This document shows positions 6,432 through 14,541 of a DNA stretch of 15,930 bases, in pieces; positions within the stretch are counted from its first letter, which is position 1; each line of letters opens with the position of its first letter. The notes beneath the pieces were generated by a model that was given only the letters and a program-made list of their open reading frames with translations, was not told the origin of the DNA and ran no database searches. This DNA is from an uncultured Hungatella sp. (GTDB lineage: Bacteria > Bacillota > Clostridia > Lachnospirales > Lachnospiraceae): the NCBI GenBank assembly GCA_910586845.1, contig CAJUJV010000002.1, positions 17,259-33,188 of the forward strand, written 5' to 3'. The position numbers and the translations under genes are program-made.

Positions 6432-6752
6432 ATGAAAGATATCAATGCTGTCGCCATCCAGGTTGTGATGAACGCCGGGGATGGGCGGATGAAGATCGAC
6501 GAGGCGCTGGCGGCCATGGCGGAAGGGGATCTTACGAAGGCGGAGGAACTCCTGAAGGAGGCGGAGGAGCTGATCGTCAAGGCCCACAACGCACAGACCG
6601 AGGTGATCCAGAGCCAGGTGGCCGGGGAGAACATGGAGTACTCTCTGCTGTTTATCCACGCCCAGGACACAATCATGACTATCAATACGGAACTGCGGAT
6701 GACCAAAAAGCTGCTTCCCATCGTAAAGATGCTGATGGAACGAAAAAAATAG
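6432..6752 (+). CDS. PTS lactose/cellobiose-family EIIA component
   Basis: A cytoplasmic all-helical trimeric phosphocarrier of 106 residues, normal for the family. It takes phosphate from HPr and gives it to EIIB. The phosphorylated histidine is His76 in SLLFIHAQDTIMT, and Asp79 is the usual metal-binding residue at the trimer centre. The common HAQDHLMT motif reads HAQDTIMT here. A perfect AAGGAGG sits nine bases before the ATG. The stop codon overlaps the AGGAGG that serves the glycosidase gene, so the two genes are tightly coupled. Confidence 0.93.
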   Translation: MKDINAVAIQVVMNAGDGRMKIDEALAAMAEGDLTKAEELLKEAEELIVKAHNAQTEVIQSQVAGENMEYSLLFIHAQDTIMTINTELRMTKKLLPIVKMLMERKK

Positions 6753-6768
6753 GAGGAGGACAAATCAT

Positions 6769-8292
6769 ATGGCAAAGACATTTCCTGAACATTTTCTCTG
6801 GGGGGGTTCCACTGCCGCCAATCAGATCGAGGGAGCCTGGGACGAGGGCGGCAGAGGTCCGGCTACGTCGGATTTCGCCAGACTGATCACCAAGGAGATC
6901 CGGGACACGGAGGGAACCTTTGATGTCCATGTGCCCCACAACGCGGCCTCCAGAGAGATGGTGGAGGACATGAAGAAGCACCCGGAGAAGTGGGAGCTTC
7001 CCAAGAGGAGAGGCATCAATTTCTATCATACATACAAAGAGGATATCAAGCTGTTCGCGGAGATGGGATTTAAGGTGTTCCGCATGAGCATCTCCTGGTC
7101 CCGGATCTTTCCAAACGGCGACGACGAGAAACCCAACGAGGAGGGACTGGCATTCTATGACGCGGTGTTCGACGAGCTGCACAGGTACGGCATCGAGCCT
7201 TTGGTGACCCTCTCCCATTTCGACACTCCTCTTCACTTGGCAGAAACCTACAACGGGTTCGCCAGCCGCCACACCACCGATGCCTTTGTCCGCTACGCGG
7301 AGACGGTCATGAGGCGGTACAAGGGGAAGGTGAAATACTGGCTGACCTTCAATGAGATCAACAATGTGCTGTCCAATCCATTTACCAGCAGCGGCGTCAT
7401 CATGGACGGAGCCCCGGAGCCGAACAGCTGCAACCCCTACCTGGGCAACTGGCAGCTGAAATTCCAAGCGGTCCACAACCAGTTTATCGCCAGCGCCCTG
7501 GCGGTGAAGAAGCTCCACGAGATCGACCCGGAGGCCATGATGGGCAACATGCTGTGCCGTCTGGAGAATTACGCCGAGAGCTCCAGGCCCGAGGATCAGC
7601 TTCAGGTGATGTTTGAGGATCATTTCAACTGGTTCTTCACCGACGTCCAGGCCAACGGGGAGTACCCCTACTACATGCAGCGGTTCTTCGACGAGAATGA
7701 TATCCACATCGACATGGGGCCTAATGACGAGAGGATTCTGAAGGAAGGGGTCGTGGACTTCATCACTATCAGCTACTATATGACCTACATCATGCGGTAC
7801 AAGGGATCGCCGGTACCCCAGCCCACAGGGCGTCTGGTGTCTGACATCAAGAATCCCCATCTGCCCAAGTCCGAGTGGGGCTGGACCATAGACCCCATCG
7901 GTTTCCGGGTTACATTGAACAGGATCTATGACCGGTATCACAAGCCTATCTTCATCTCGGAAAATGGCCTGGGCGCGGTGGATCAGTTCGACGAGAACGG
8001 ACGGATCCAGGACGACTACCGCATCGACTACATGAGAGCTCATGTGGAGCAGATGAGGGAGGCCATCGCCGACGGGGTGGATGTGTTCGGCTATGCCTGG
8101 TGGGGGCCCATCGACCTGGTGTCCTCCGGCACTTCCGAGATGACCAAGCGCTACGGCATGATCTATGTGGATCAGGACGACTATGGAAACGGAAGCAAAA
8201 AGAGAAGCAGGAAGAAATCATTCTATTACTATAAGAAACTGATCGCCTCCAACGGGGCGGACCTGGAAAATGATGTGACTTTTGAGGAGTAA
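6769..8292 (+). CDS. GH1 6-phospho-beta-glucosidase
   Basis: A cytoplasmic family 1 glycoside hydrolase of 507 residues that cleaves the 6-phospho-beta-glycoside delivered by the PTS, giving sugar 6-phosphate and an aglycone or second sugar. The N-terminal motif FLWGGSTAANQIEGAWDEGG is the GH1 signature. The acid/base is Glu196 in TFNEIN and the nucleophile Glu398 in ISENG. The C-terminal DLVSSGTSEMTKRYG and the KKRSRKKSFYYYKK segment carry the Ser, Lys and Tyr that bind the phosphate group in phospho-glycosidases. It is longer than many members (about 460-480 residues) through an insert near residues 38-80 and a short acidic tail. It ends the operon and is followed by a terminator. 6-phospho-beta-galactosidase is less likely but not excluded. 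Confidence 0.92.
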   Translation: MAKTFPEHFLWGGSTAANQIEGAWDEGGRGPATSDFARLITKEIRDTEGTFDVHVPHNAASREMVEDMKKHPEKWELPKRRGINFYHTYKEDIKLFAEMGFKVFRMSISWSRIFPNGDDEKPNEEGLAFYDAVFDELHRYGIEPLVTLSHFDTPLHLAETYNGFASRHTTDAFVRYAETVMRRYKGKVKYWLTFNEINNVLSNPFTSSGVIMDGAPEPNSCNPYLGNWQLKFQAVHNQFIASALAVKKLHEIDPEAMMGNMLCRLENYAESSRPEDQLQVMFEDHFNWFFTDVQANGEYPYYMQRFFDENDIHIDMGPNDERILKEGVVDFITISYYMTYIMRYKGSPVPQPTGRLVSDIKNPHLPKSEWGWTIDPIGFRVTLNRIYDRYHKPIFISENGLGAVDQFDENGRIQDDYRIDYMRAHVEQMREAIADGVDVFGYAWWGPIDLVSSGTSEMTKRYGMIYVDQDDYGNGSKKRSRKKSFYYYKKLIASNGADLENDVTFEE

Positions 8293-8310
8293 AGATTGAG
8301 GGTTTGAGAA

Positions 8311-8359
8311 AATCCCCTCCGCGAACTGCCGGATGACGGCGGGGGCGGAGGGGATTTTT
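8311..8359 (+). terminator. Intrinsic terminator of the PTS operon
   Basis: AATCCCCTCCGC (8311-8322) pairs perfectly with GCGGAGGGGATT (8345-8356); an inner TGCCG/CGGCG stem lies in the loop and the T tract runs 8355-8359. This is a very stable terminator 19 bases after the glycosidase stop codon. Confidence 0.9.
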
Positions 8360-8431
8360 CTGTTGAGTGTCTCCCCTTTCCCGGATACGGCCTAAGCGTC
8401 ATATGATTTTTATAGGCGGTTGCGTTTATTA

Positions 8432-8460
8432 TTTACATCCCGCTGAAAAGCTGGTAAAGT
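8432..8460 (+). promoter_or_regulatory. Promoter of the nitroreductase gene
   Basis: TTTACA (8432-8437), a 17-base spacer and TAAAGT (8455-8460) lie between the PTS operon terminator and the nitroreductase gene. The leader is about 55 bases and ends with AAAGGGG before ATG 8523. Confidence 0.55.
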
Positions 8461-8522
8461 ATGTGCTAAGAGATTATTTAAAGAAATATCGGCTAAAAAT
8501 AAGATGAAAGGGGTAATATCAT

Positions 8523-9092
8523 ATGCTGAAAGATCTGGTATACAACTGCCGTTCCTATCGGCGCTTCTACGAAAACGTAAAGATTTCCGACGCCGAATTA
8601 AAAGACCTGGCGGACCTGGCCAGGATGACCGCTTCCACGGCTAATTCTCAGGCCCTGAAGTTCAGGCTGGTGAACACGGAAGAGGAAAATGCCCTGGTCT
8701 ATCCCTATTTAAGCTGGGCAGGAGCACTGCCGGACTGGGACGGCCCGGAGGAAGGAGAGCGGCCGGCAGCCTATATCATCATAGTGGAGGACGGCAGCCT
8801 GGGGAATAATAAGCTGATCGACACGGGGATCACCGCCCAGACCATGCTTTTGGGAGCCGTGGAGAAAGGCTACGGAGGCTGTATGCTGGGGAATATCCGG
8901 AGAGCCGACCTGGCGAAAGCCCTGGGAATCGACACGGAGCGCTACAGGATTCAGCTGGTGCTGGCTCTCGGAAAACCCAAAGAAGAAGTGAAAGTGGTTC
9001 CTGTCAGTGAGACAGGAGATGTCAAATATTACAGAGATGAAAATCAGATCCACTATGTGCCCAAGCGGGCTCTGAAAGAGATTCTTCTGTAA
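8523..9092 (+). CDS. Nitroreductase-family FMN oxidoreductase
   Basis: A cytoplasmic flavoprotein of 189 residues, typical of small single-domain nitroreductases that reduce nitro groups, quinones or related acceptors with NAD(P)H. The N-terminal RSYRRF (10-15) matches the FMN-phosphate binding Arg-Ser-x-Arg motif; TASTANSQALKF (36-47) corresponds to the family's second FMN contact; GYGGCMLGNIRR (115-126) is the C-terminal FMN loop. The segment VLALGKPKEEVK is a typical end strand. AAAGGGG lies nine bases before the ATG. It has its own promoter and is convergent with the epimerase gene, so it appears monocistronic. The physiological substrate cannot be told from sequence. Confidence 0.88.
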   Translation: MLKDLVYNCRSYRRFYENVKISDAELKDLADLARMTASTANSQALKFRLVNTEEENALVYPYLSWAGALPDWDGPEEGERPAAYIIIVEDGSLGNNKLIDTGITAQTMLLGAVEKGYGGCMLGNIRRADLAKALGIDTERYRIQLVLALGKPKEEVKVVPVSETGDVKYYRDENQIHYVPKRALKEILL

Positions 9093-9133
9093 AGCAGGCA
9101 GCTTCAGAAAGCCGGCTCTTCTGCGCCCCGCCG

Positions 9134-10033
9134 TCAGACAGGGGCATTCAGGATTTTTATCTCCACATGGTAAGATTTCGTCCTGCCGGGCTCCAGGATC
9201 TGTACATGGCGGCGGTGGATGAACTCGTCATCTTCATCAGCCCAGATGGCGGAACCGTTCCATGGTTCCACACAGAGGAAGGGAGCCTGTTTTCCGTCAG
9301 GGGTCCAGAAGGCCACGGTCTCAAATCCGGGATAAGCCACCTGGACGCCCCGGCGGGTCCTGTGGTGGATCAGAGATACTTTACGGGAGAGCAGTTCATG
9401 AAAATAGATGGCATCTTCCCGGAACAGATCATAGGAAAGAGGGAGGACTCTGGAGTGATCCAGGGTGATTCCCCGGCGGTTCGGGTCAAAGTGAAGGGCT
9501 TTCACGTCATAGACTACAGAGTGTGTGTTCTCTTCTTTTTCAAATTCCAGCTGATAATCCTCAAAAGATTCCCCTTTTTCTAAAGGACAGTTAAACCCCG
9601 GATGAGCGCCCAGACAGTAACAGATCCTTCGGGAGTCCTTGTTCTCAACAGAATAATCCATAAAGAGGGTCCCGCTTTCCAGTCTGTATGCGAGGGAGAG
9701 CACAAACTCATAGGGATAAAAAAGACGGGTGCCTTCATCGGATGCGAGGCGGAACGTCACAGAGGCTTCGGTCTGATCTGTCACGGCAAAGTCTGCTTCT
9801 CTGCAGAAGCCGTGTTTTTTCATGTTGTACCAGACTCCATCAAACCGGGTACGCCCGCCCCTGCAGTTGCCTATGGCAGGAAATAGAAGAGGCGATGAGC
9901 CGGACCACATATCCGGGTCTCTCTGCCAGATATATTCTTTTCCGGAAGCGTCTTTCAGAGAGATCAGCTGGGCGCCGACAGAATCGATGGAAGCGGTGGT
10001 TCTGGTGTTTTGGTCAGTAAGAGTGATGATCAT
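9134..10033 (-). CDS. Aldose 1-epimerase family protein (LacX-like galactose mutarotase-like)
   Basis: A cytoplasmic sugar mutarotase-like protein of 299 residues with the beta-sandwich fold of the galactose mutarotase superfamily, probably interconverting alpha and beta anomers of a hexose or hexose phosphate. Candidate catalytic residues are His74 (KKHGF), His144 (LGAHPGF) and Glu256 (CVEPWNG), all in their expected places. The frame is open to an ATG at 10138, but AAGGAG sits just upstream of the ATG at 10033 and the extra 35 residues are Phe/Lys/Arg-rich and unlike the family, so the short start is chosen. It converges with the nitroreductase gene; the 41 bases between them contain only a weak hairpin (CAGAA/TTCTG with a GCCGGC core) and no clear T tract. 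Confidence 0.9.
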   Translation of the reverse strand: MIITLTDQNTRTTASIDSVGAQLISLKDASGKEYIWQRDPDMWSGSSPLLFPAIGNCRGGRTRFDGVWYNMKKHGFCREADFAVTDQTEASVTFRLASDEGTRLFYPYEFVLSLAYRLESGTLFMDYSVENKDSRRICYCLGAHPGFNCPLEKGESFEDYQLEFEKEENTHSVVYDVKALHFDPNRRGITLDHSRVLPLSYDLFREDAIYFHELLSRKVSLIHHRTRRGVQVAYPGFETVAFWTPDGKQAPFLCVEPWNGSAIWADEDDEFIHRRHVQILEPGRTKSYHVEIKILNAPV

Positions 10034-10066
10034 GGGAAATCTCCTTTTCTTTTTGTTATGACAAAT

Positions 10067-10095
10067 ATTATAATACAGCAGGAGAAAGAAATCTA
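10067..10095 (-). promoter_or_regulatory. Promoter of the epimerase gene
   Basis: On the minus strand a perfect TATAAT (plus coordinates 10067-10072) is preceded at 17 bases by TAGATT (10090-10095), a poor -35. The -10 lies about 34 bases before the epimerase ATG at 10033, giving a leader of about 27 bases. Confidence 0.5.
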
Positions 10096-10179
10096 TATGA
10101 TCATGAAAACAGAGAAAAGAGGACCTTCTCATTACCACAGGCGATTTTCGGCTGACTGACTGTAAACGGCAACTGGGGC

Positions 10180-10208
10180 TTGCCAGGTTTCCGGAGAAGC
10201 ATTATAAT
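10180..10208 (+). promoter_or_regulatory. Promoter of the LRR-TauE-anSME-ROK operon
   Basis: TTGCCA (10180-10185), a spacer of exactly 17 and a perfect TATAAT (10203-10208). Transcription would start near 10215, leaving about 37 bases of leader with AAGGAGGA before ATG 10252. No other promoter or terminator of comparable quality is visible until 14454. Confidence 0.7.
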
Positions 10209-10251
10209 TGATACTATCGGGAAAATAAATATCATATAAGGAGGATCCGGC

Positions 10252-11232
10252 ATGACCGCAGACACAGCATACTTCTGGGAGAAGGGCAGCGAAGGAGTCA
10301 GGATCCTGGATTACCGCGGTATGGACAGTCTGGCAGCGGTGCCGGAGGAGATAGACGGACAGGCCGTGACAGAACTGGCGCCTTATCTGTTTTCCGCTCA
10401 CAGACCTCCGGAAGATGCCGGGCGCTCCGGCGGGGCCTGGCAGTCGGGAACAGGAGAAAGGATTACAGAAGAGGAGGCTTTAAAACTTCCGGAGGTAAAG
10501 GGCAGCGCATTAAAAGAACTGAGACTCCCTTCCGCTCTGAGACGGGTGGGAGCCTACGGATTGTACAACTGTGAGAAGCTGAAGAAACTGGAGCTGTACA
10601 GCACTACCCTGGACTGGGGCCCGGGAGTGTTTACCGGCTGTCTGGGAGTGGAGGAAATGGTTATCCATATAGACGAGTCACAGCGGTCCTGTTTTAAAGA
10701 GGTTCTGGCGGAACTGCGTCAGACTGTGGCTGTGGACTATGACGGACCGGAGAGGGGGCGGCTGATTTTCCCGGAATTTTTTGAGGAAGCAGTGGAGAAT
10801 ACCCCTGCCAGGATCCTGGTTACCAACACTCACGGCTGCGGTCAGAAGTACCGCAACGCTTTTGTCAAAACCAGATTTCAGTTTCAGGAATATGACAGCC
10901 TGTTCCCTCATGTTCAGGTCCAGGAGCCGGAGAAACTGGTGATCTCTCTGGCCATGGGAAGGCTTATGTATCCATGTGAGCTGACAGAAAGATACAGAGA
11001 ACAATACCTGAAGTATCTGACGGCTCACCGCATAGCGGCGGCCTGCCAGAGCGCCGGGCAGGAGGATACAGAAGGGCTGGCGTGGCTCATGGAACATATT
11101 TCTTATGATCCCCGGGATATGAAGGCAGTCATCGAAACGGCAGGAAGAAGCGGCAGCCTGGCGGCGGTCAGCTATCTGATGGATAAGACAGGAGGACAGG
11201 AAACCGCAAAAAGACGGCGGTTTGCTTTGTAA
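10252..11232 (+). CDS. BspA-type leucine-rich repeat protein of unknown function
   Basis: A 326-residue protein with no signal peptide or membrane segment, so probably cytoplasmic. Residues about 15-50 (YRGMDSLAAVPEEIDGQAVTEL) and 85-135 (LKELRLPSALRRVGAYGLYNCEKLKKLEL) show the beta-strand, turn and xxFxxC pattern of BspA-type leucine-rich repeats. The C-terminal half is mostly helical and ends with a segment (DPRDMKAVIETAGRSGSLAAVSYLMDK) resembling an ankyrin-like or HEAT-like helical pair. No catalytic motif is seen. AAGGAGGA lies before the ATG. The gene leads a probable operon with an anion exporter, the sulfatase-maturation enzyme and a ROK regulator; the exporter starts 55 bases after its stop. 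A scaffold or partner role is possible, but nothing in the sequence assigns it. Confidence 0.75.
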   Translation: MTADTAYFWEKGSEGVRILDYRGMDSLAAVPEEIDGQAVTELAPYLFSAHRPPEDAGRSGGAWQSGTGERITEEEALKLPEVKGSALKELRLPSALRRVGAYGLYNCEKLKKLELYSTTLDWGPGVFTGCLGVEEMVIHIDESQRSCFKEVLAELRQTVAVDYDGPERGRLIFPEFFEEAVENTPARILVTNTHGCGQKYRNAFVKTRFQFQEYDSLFPHVQVQEPEKLVISLAMGRLMYPCELTERYREQYLKYLTAHRIAAACQSAGQEDTEGLAWLMEHISYDPRDMKAVIETAGRSGSLAAVSYLMDKTGGQETAKRRRFAL

Positions 11233-11287
11233 AGAATAATACCAGGGATGTTTGTCATGAACAAAAGAAGACAGGAGGATAACGATT

Positions 11288-12082
11288 GTGAATCTGTATC
11301 TTTACATCATTTTTGGACTCGTAAGTTTTCTGGCCTCTGTGGCAGGGGCCATCTGCGGGATCGGCGGCGGAGTGCTGATCAAACCTATTCTGGATGCCTT
11401 TGGAGTGCTCAGCGTAGCCAGCATCAGTTTTCTCTCAGGCTGCACGGTACTGTCTATGTCATGCTATTCTGTAGTAAAAGCCAAGCTCAGCGGTTCTTCT
11501 CTTGTAGACATGAAGACAGGGACGCCTTTGGCTGTCGGAGCGGCTCTGGGAGGCGTGGCGGGGAAAATGATGTTTCAGTATCTTTCGGGCCTGGTGCCAG
11601 ACAAGGATCAGGTAGGCGCCGTTCAGGCAGCCTGCCTTCTGGTGATTACTCTGGGGACCATGATCTATACCATAAAAAAGGACAGGATCAGAACTCATCA
11701 TGTGACGGCGGTCTGGGCCTGCATCGCCATCGGTCTGGTGCTGGGGATTTTCTCTTCCTTTCTGGGGATCGGAGGCGGTCCTATTAACCTGGTAGTCCTG
11801 TTCTTCTTTTTTTCCATGGACACCAAGACGGCGGCTCAGAACTCCCTGTATATTATCCTGTTTTCCCAGATCGCCAGTCTTCTCAATACCCTGCTGACCG
11901 GGACGGTGCCTCAATTTGAGATTGGACTTCTGATCCTCATGGTCACCGGCGGAATCCTGGGCGGAGCCGGGGGACGGGTCGTCAACAGACGGCTGGACGC
12001 GGCTATGGTAAACCGGCTGTTTATCGGACTTATGGTCATTATCATGATGATCTGTGTCTATAATATGGTTCGGTTTTTATAG
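11288..12082 (+). CDS. TauE/SafE-family membrane anion exporter
   Basis: An integral membrane protein of 264 residues with seven to eight hydrophobic segments, standard for the TauE/SafE (DUF81) family, which exports sulfite, sulfoacetate or related organosulfur anions. The two-fold internal repeat is visible as GIGGGVLIKP (24-33) and GIGGGPINLV (160-169), both in short loops after hydrophobic segments. Translation starts at GTG 11288, nine bases after AGGAGG; no in-frame ATG lies nearby. It is followed at 78 bases by the sulfatase-maturating enzyme. In that context the likely cargo is sulfate or sulfite released by desulfation, but this is inferred from neighbours; the family also includes transporters of unknown cargo. 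Confidence 0.88.
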   Translation: MNLYLYIIFGLVSFLASVAGAICGIGGGVLIKPILDAFGVLSVASISFLSGCTVLSMSCYSVVKAKLSGSSLVDMKTGTPLAVGAALGGVAGKMMFQYLSGLVPDKDQVGAVQAACLLVITLGTMIYTIKKDRIRTHHVTAVWACIAIGLVLGIFSSFLGIGGGPINLVVLFFFFSMDTKTAAQNSLYIILFSQIASLLNTLLTGTVPQFEIGLLILMVTGGILGGAGGRVVNRRLDAAMVNRLFIGLMVIIMMICVYNMVRFL

Positions 12083-12086
12083 AATG

Positions 12087-12139
12087 GTTCAGCCGGCGGA
12101 GAGCGCTGTACGCGGTTTTGCGGATAGCGCGGGCTGAAC
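12087..12139 (+). other. Nested intercistronic hairpin before the sulfatase-maturation gene
   Basis: GTTCAGCC (12087-12094) pairs with GGCTGAAC (12132-12139), GCGCT (12103-12107) with AGCGC (12126-12130), and CGC (12111-12113) with GCG (12120-12122). No T tract follows, so it is not a normal terminator. It fills most of the gap between the exporter and radical SAM genes and may set mRNA stability or differential expression. Confidence 0.4.
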
Positions 12140-12160
12140 AGACGGTAGGAGAGAAAAGCT

Positions 12161-13297
12161 ATGCCTCAGTTAAATATTTTAATAAAACCGGCTTCCGGAA
12201 ACTGCAATATGCGCTGCAGATATTGCTTCTATGCCGATGAACAGGACAACCGTCAGATCTCTTCCTATGGGATCATGGAGACGGCTACTATGCATACCAT
12301 TGTTGACCGGGCCCTGGAGTTTGGGGATGGTATCTGCACTCTGGCATTTCAGGGAGGCGAGCCCACTCTTACGGGGCTGGCTTTCTATGAGGATCTGGCA
12401 GACTACATTTCACGGTGTGAAAATCCTAAAAAGATCCGGTTTCACTATGCCCTTCAGACCAATGGTCTCAGTATCGACGAGGATTGGGCCGGATTCTGGG
12501 CAGAGCATCACTATCTCATAGGAGTTTCCCTGGACGGTCCCAAAGATCTTCATGACCGGTACAGGAAAGATGCTGCCGGAGACGGAACCTTTAACCGGAT
12601 CATAGCAGGGCTCAGGATCCTGGAGAAATATCATGTGGATTATAATATTCTGACCGTAGTGACGGCTGCTACGGCCAGGAACGGACAGAAGCTCTATAAT
12701 TTCTTTCAGAAAAACAAATTTTATTATCAGCAGTACATCGAGTGTCTGGATCCCATAGGAGAGGAACCGGGAGGCCAGGAGTATTCTCTGACCCCGGAGA
12801 GATACGAGGCGTTTCTCAAAAATCTTTTTGATGCCTGGTATCTGGACGCAAAAGCCGGGCGGTCGCCTTATAACCGGTATTTTGAAAACCTTCTGATGAT
12901 CATGGATGGCCAGGTTCCGGAGAGCTGCAGCATGAGAGGTGTCTGCGGGAAGCAGTGGGTAATCGAGGCAGACGGAAGCACCTATCCCTGTGATTTCTAC
13001 GCTTTGGATCAATGGCTTCTGGGAAATGTGAAGGAAGACGCTTTTGAGGACATGGACAGGCGGCGGGAAGAACTGGGATTTATCCGGTGGTCGCAGCAGC
13101 TTCATGAAGACTGCAGGAACTGTCGGTGGCTTTCTCTGTGCCGGGGTGGCTGCCGCAGAAACAGAGAGCCGGTGACGGAGAAGAGTACGGGAAAGAATTA
13201 TTTCTGCAGCGCCTACAAAGGCTTTTTTCAGTATGCATATCCGCGGCTGGCGGAGATATACAGAAGGGTGAGAGGCAGAAATCCTTTCTTTCATTAA
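12161..13297 (+). CDS. Anaerobic sulfatase-maturating enzyme (radical SAM/SPASM)
   Basis: A cytoplasmic radical SAM enzyme of 378 residues that converts the active-site Cys or Ser of sulfatases to formylglycine without oxygen. The SAM-binding [4Fe-4S] motif is Cys15, Cys19, Cys22 (CNMRCRYC), followed by GGEP (65-68). The SPASM region supplies auxiliary-cluster cysteines at 256, 262, 277, 318, 321, 327, 331 and 349. Asp278 in PCDFY is at the place of the catalytic base of the Clostridium perfringens enzyme, and the cysteine spacing agrees closely with that protein as I remember it. TAGGAG precedes the ATG. The ROK regulator starts 14 bases downstream, and a sulfatase gene lies about 2.4 kb away, a natural substrate. 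Confidence in the family is very high. Confidence 0.95.
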   Translation: MPQLNILIKPASGNCNMRCRYCFYADEQDNRQISSYGIMETATMHTIVDRALEFGDGICTLAFQGGEPTLTGLAFYEDLADYISRCENPKKIRFHYALQTNGLSIDEDWAGFWAEHHYLIGVSLDGPKDLHDRYRKDAAGDGTFNRIIAGLRILEKYHVDYNILTVVTAATARNGQKLYNFFQKNKFYYQQYIECLDPIGEEPGGQEYSLTPERYEAFLKNLFDAWYLDAKAGRSPYNRYFENLLMIMDGQVPESCSMRGVCGKQWVIEADGSTYPCDFYALDQWLLGNVKEDAFEDMDRRREELGFIRWSQQLHEDCRNCRWLSLCRGGCRRNREPVTEKSTGKNYFCSAYKGFFQYAYPRLAEIYRRVRGRNPFFH

Positions 13298-13311
13298 GTA
13301 CAGGAGATGAG

Positions 13312-14430
13312 ATGGATAAGAAAAAAGAGACGAACATGGAGGTAAAAAAAAGAAACCGGAACTCTGTTTTCCGTTACATTTGCAGCCACGGGACCGTGTC
13401 GAATCCGGATATATCTTACGCCACACAGATGAGCCTGCCGACCGTGACACAGATTACAAAGGAGCTGGTCGGGCAGGGATTGGTGGAGGAAAACGGGGAA
13501 TTCCAGTCAACAGGAGGGAGGCGGGCGAAAGCATTGTCGCCGGCTGCGAATGCAAGACAGGCAGTCGGACTGGATATTACAAAAAATCATATCGCCATGG
13601 TGGTCTCCAACCTTACAGGTGAAATATTAAACTATGTCCGTATCTATAAGCCTTATGCCGTGGGAGATGTTTACTGCCGTGAAATCAATGAGGAACTGGA
13701 ACGTTTTCTGGATAAAAGCGGAGCCGAAAGGGATAAAATCCTGGGCGTTGGAATATCATTTCCCGGTATCATAGATCTGGAAAAGGGGATGATTGCCGGT
13801 TCTCATATACTGGGAGTAGAATCCGTCCCCTTTGATTCCATAAGCCGTTTCTTTTCCTATCCATGCTATTTTTTAAATGACGCAAATGCAGGGGCCTATG
13901 CAGAGGGAATCCGGTCTGGGGACAGGAACCGTTTTTTTTATCTCTCCTTGAGCAATACGGTAGGGGGGGCCGTCTATAGTAATGGAAGGCTGGAACAGGG
14001 CAGGAATTTCCGCTGCGGAGAAGTTGGGCATATGACGGTTGTTCCAGGCGGGAAAGTCTGTTACTGCGGAAAAAGTGGCTGCCTGGATGCTTATTGTTCC
14101 GCCAAGTGTCTTACAGATGGAAAAGTGGAATATTTTTTTGAACGGCTGGAGCAAGGAGGCAGGGAAGAGATCTGCCTTTGGGAGCAGTATACATCCTATC
14201 TGGCCATAGCAGTGAATAATCTTCATATGATTCTGGACTGTGATGTTGTTCTGGGAGGATATGTAGGGAGCTGCATGGGCAGGTTCATTCGGGATATCCG
14301 GGATAAAGTATCGGAAAGGAATACATTTGCAGAAGACGGTTCTTTTATCAGAACATGCCGGCATAAGACAGGAACGGCCGCGCTGGGAGCAGCTTTAAAT
14401 GTTATAGAGATGTTTATGGAACAGGTATAA
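13312..14430 (+). CDS. ROK-family transcriptional regulator (NagC/XylR type)
   Basis: A 372-residue sugar-responsive DNA-binding protein. An N-terminal winged HTH (about 12-65; the recognition helix includes SLPTVTQITKELVGQGL) is followed by a ROK sugar-binding domain. The domain keeps GISFPGIID (147-155), NDANAGAYAEG (189-199) and the zinc site GEVGH with His240 plus CYCGKSGC (Cys250, Cys252, Cys257). The glycine-rich LGTGIGGG loop of kinases is LSNTVGGA here, which argues for a regulator rather than a kinase. The frame is open much further upstream, into the preceding gene, but ATG 13312 is chosen because AGGAG lies five bases before it. It closes the operon with the sulfatase-maturation gene. 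Likely targets are its own operon and the dehydrogenase promoter next door, with a sugar or amino sugar as inducer. Confidence 0.92.
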   Translation: MDKKKETNMEVKKRNRNSVFRYICSHGTVSNPDISYATQMSLPTVTQITKELVGQGLVEENGEFQSTGGRRAKALSPAANARQAVGLDITKNHIAMVVSNLTGEILNYVRIYKPYAVGDVYCREINEELERFLDKSGAERDKILGVGISFPGIIDLEKGMIAGSHILGVESVPFDSISRFFSYPCYFLNDANAGAYAEGIRSGDRNRFFYLSLSNTVGGAVYSNGRLEQGRNFRCGEVGHMTVVPGGKVCYCGKSGCLDAYCSAKCLTDGKVEYFFERLEQGGREEICLWEQYTSYLAIAVNNLHMILDCDVVLGGYVGSCMGRFIRDIRDKVSERNTFAEDGSFIRTCRHKTGTAALGAALNVIEMFMEQV

Positions 14431-14453
14431 CACGAGTCTGAGGTTATAGCGTG

Positions 14454-14483
14454 AGAGATTTCAGGGATGGAATCTCTTTTTTT
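14454..14483 (+). terminator. Intrinsic terminator after the ROK gene
   Basis: AGAGATT (14454-14460) pairs with AATCTCT (14471-14477) across a ten-base loop, followed by T7 (14477-14483). It starts 23 bases after the ROK stop codon and isolates the dehydrogenase promoter just downstream. Confidence 0.8.
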
Positions 14484-14496
14484 ATCGGATTTCTCG

Positions 14497-14525
14497 TTGA
14501 CAAAGATATAGAATGCCCTTATAAT
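14497..14525 (+). promoter_or_regulatory. Perfect-consensus sigma-A promoter of the dehydrogenase gene
   Basis: TTGACA (14497-14502), a 17-base spacer and TATAAT (14520-14525) match consensus at all twelve positions. The start would be near 14532. Such a promoter is expected to be strong and therefore under negative control; a palindrome lies 17 bases downstream. Confidence 0.85.
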
Positions 14526-14541
14526 AAAAAACATAATAAAA

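Noticed and set aside
6682..8043. 453-codon minus-strand open frame opposite the GH1 gene
   Set aside because: It lies antisense to a clear glycosidase gene, has no family motif, is rich in His and Val as expected for antisense of C-ending codons, and lacks a ribosome binding site.
9093..9133. Terminator between the convergent nitroreductase and epimerase genes
   Set aside because: Only a short CAGAA/TTCTG hairpin is present and neither strand shows a T tract, so I do not call it.
10034..10138. N-terminal extension of the epimerase to ATG 10138
   Set aside because: The extension is aromatic and basic, would include the promoter -10 box, and the downstream ATG at 10033 has a good ribosome binding site and a family-like N-terminus.
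13126..13311. ROK gene starting inside the sulfatase-maturation gene
   Set aside because: The long overlap has no ribosome binding site and encodes residues unlike a ROK N-terminus; ATG 13312 has AGGAG and leads directly into the HTH.
12410..13450. 346-codon minus-strand open frame opposite the radical SAM and ROK genes
   Set aside because: It spans two genes with certain family motifs on the plus strand and has no recognisable domain or start signal.
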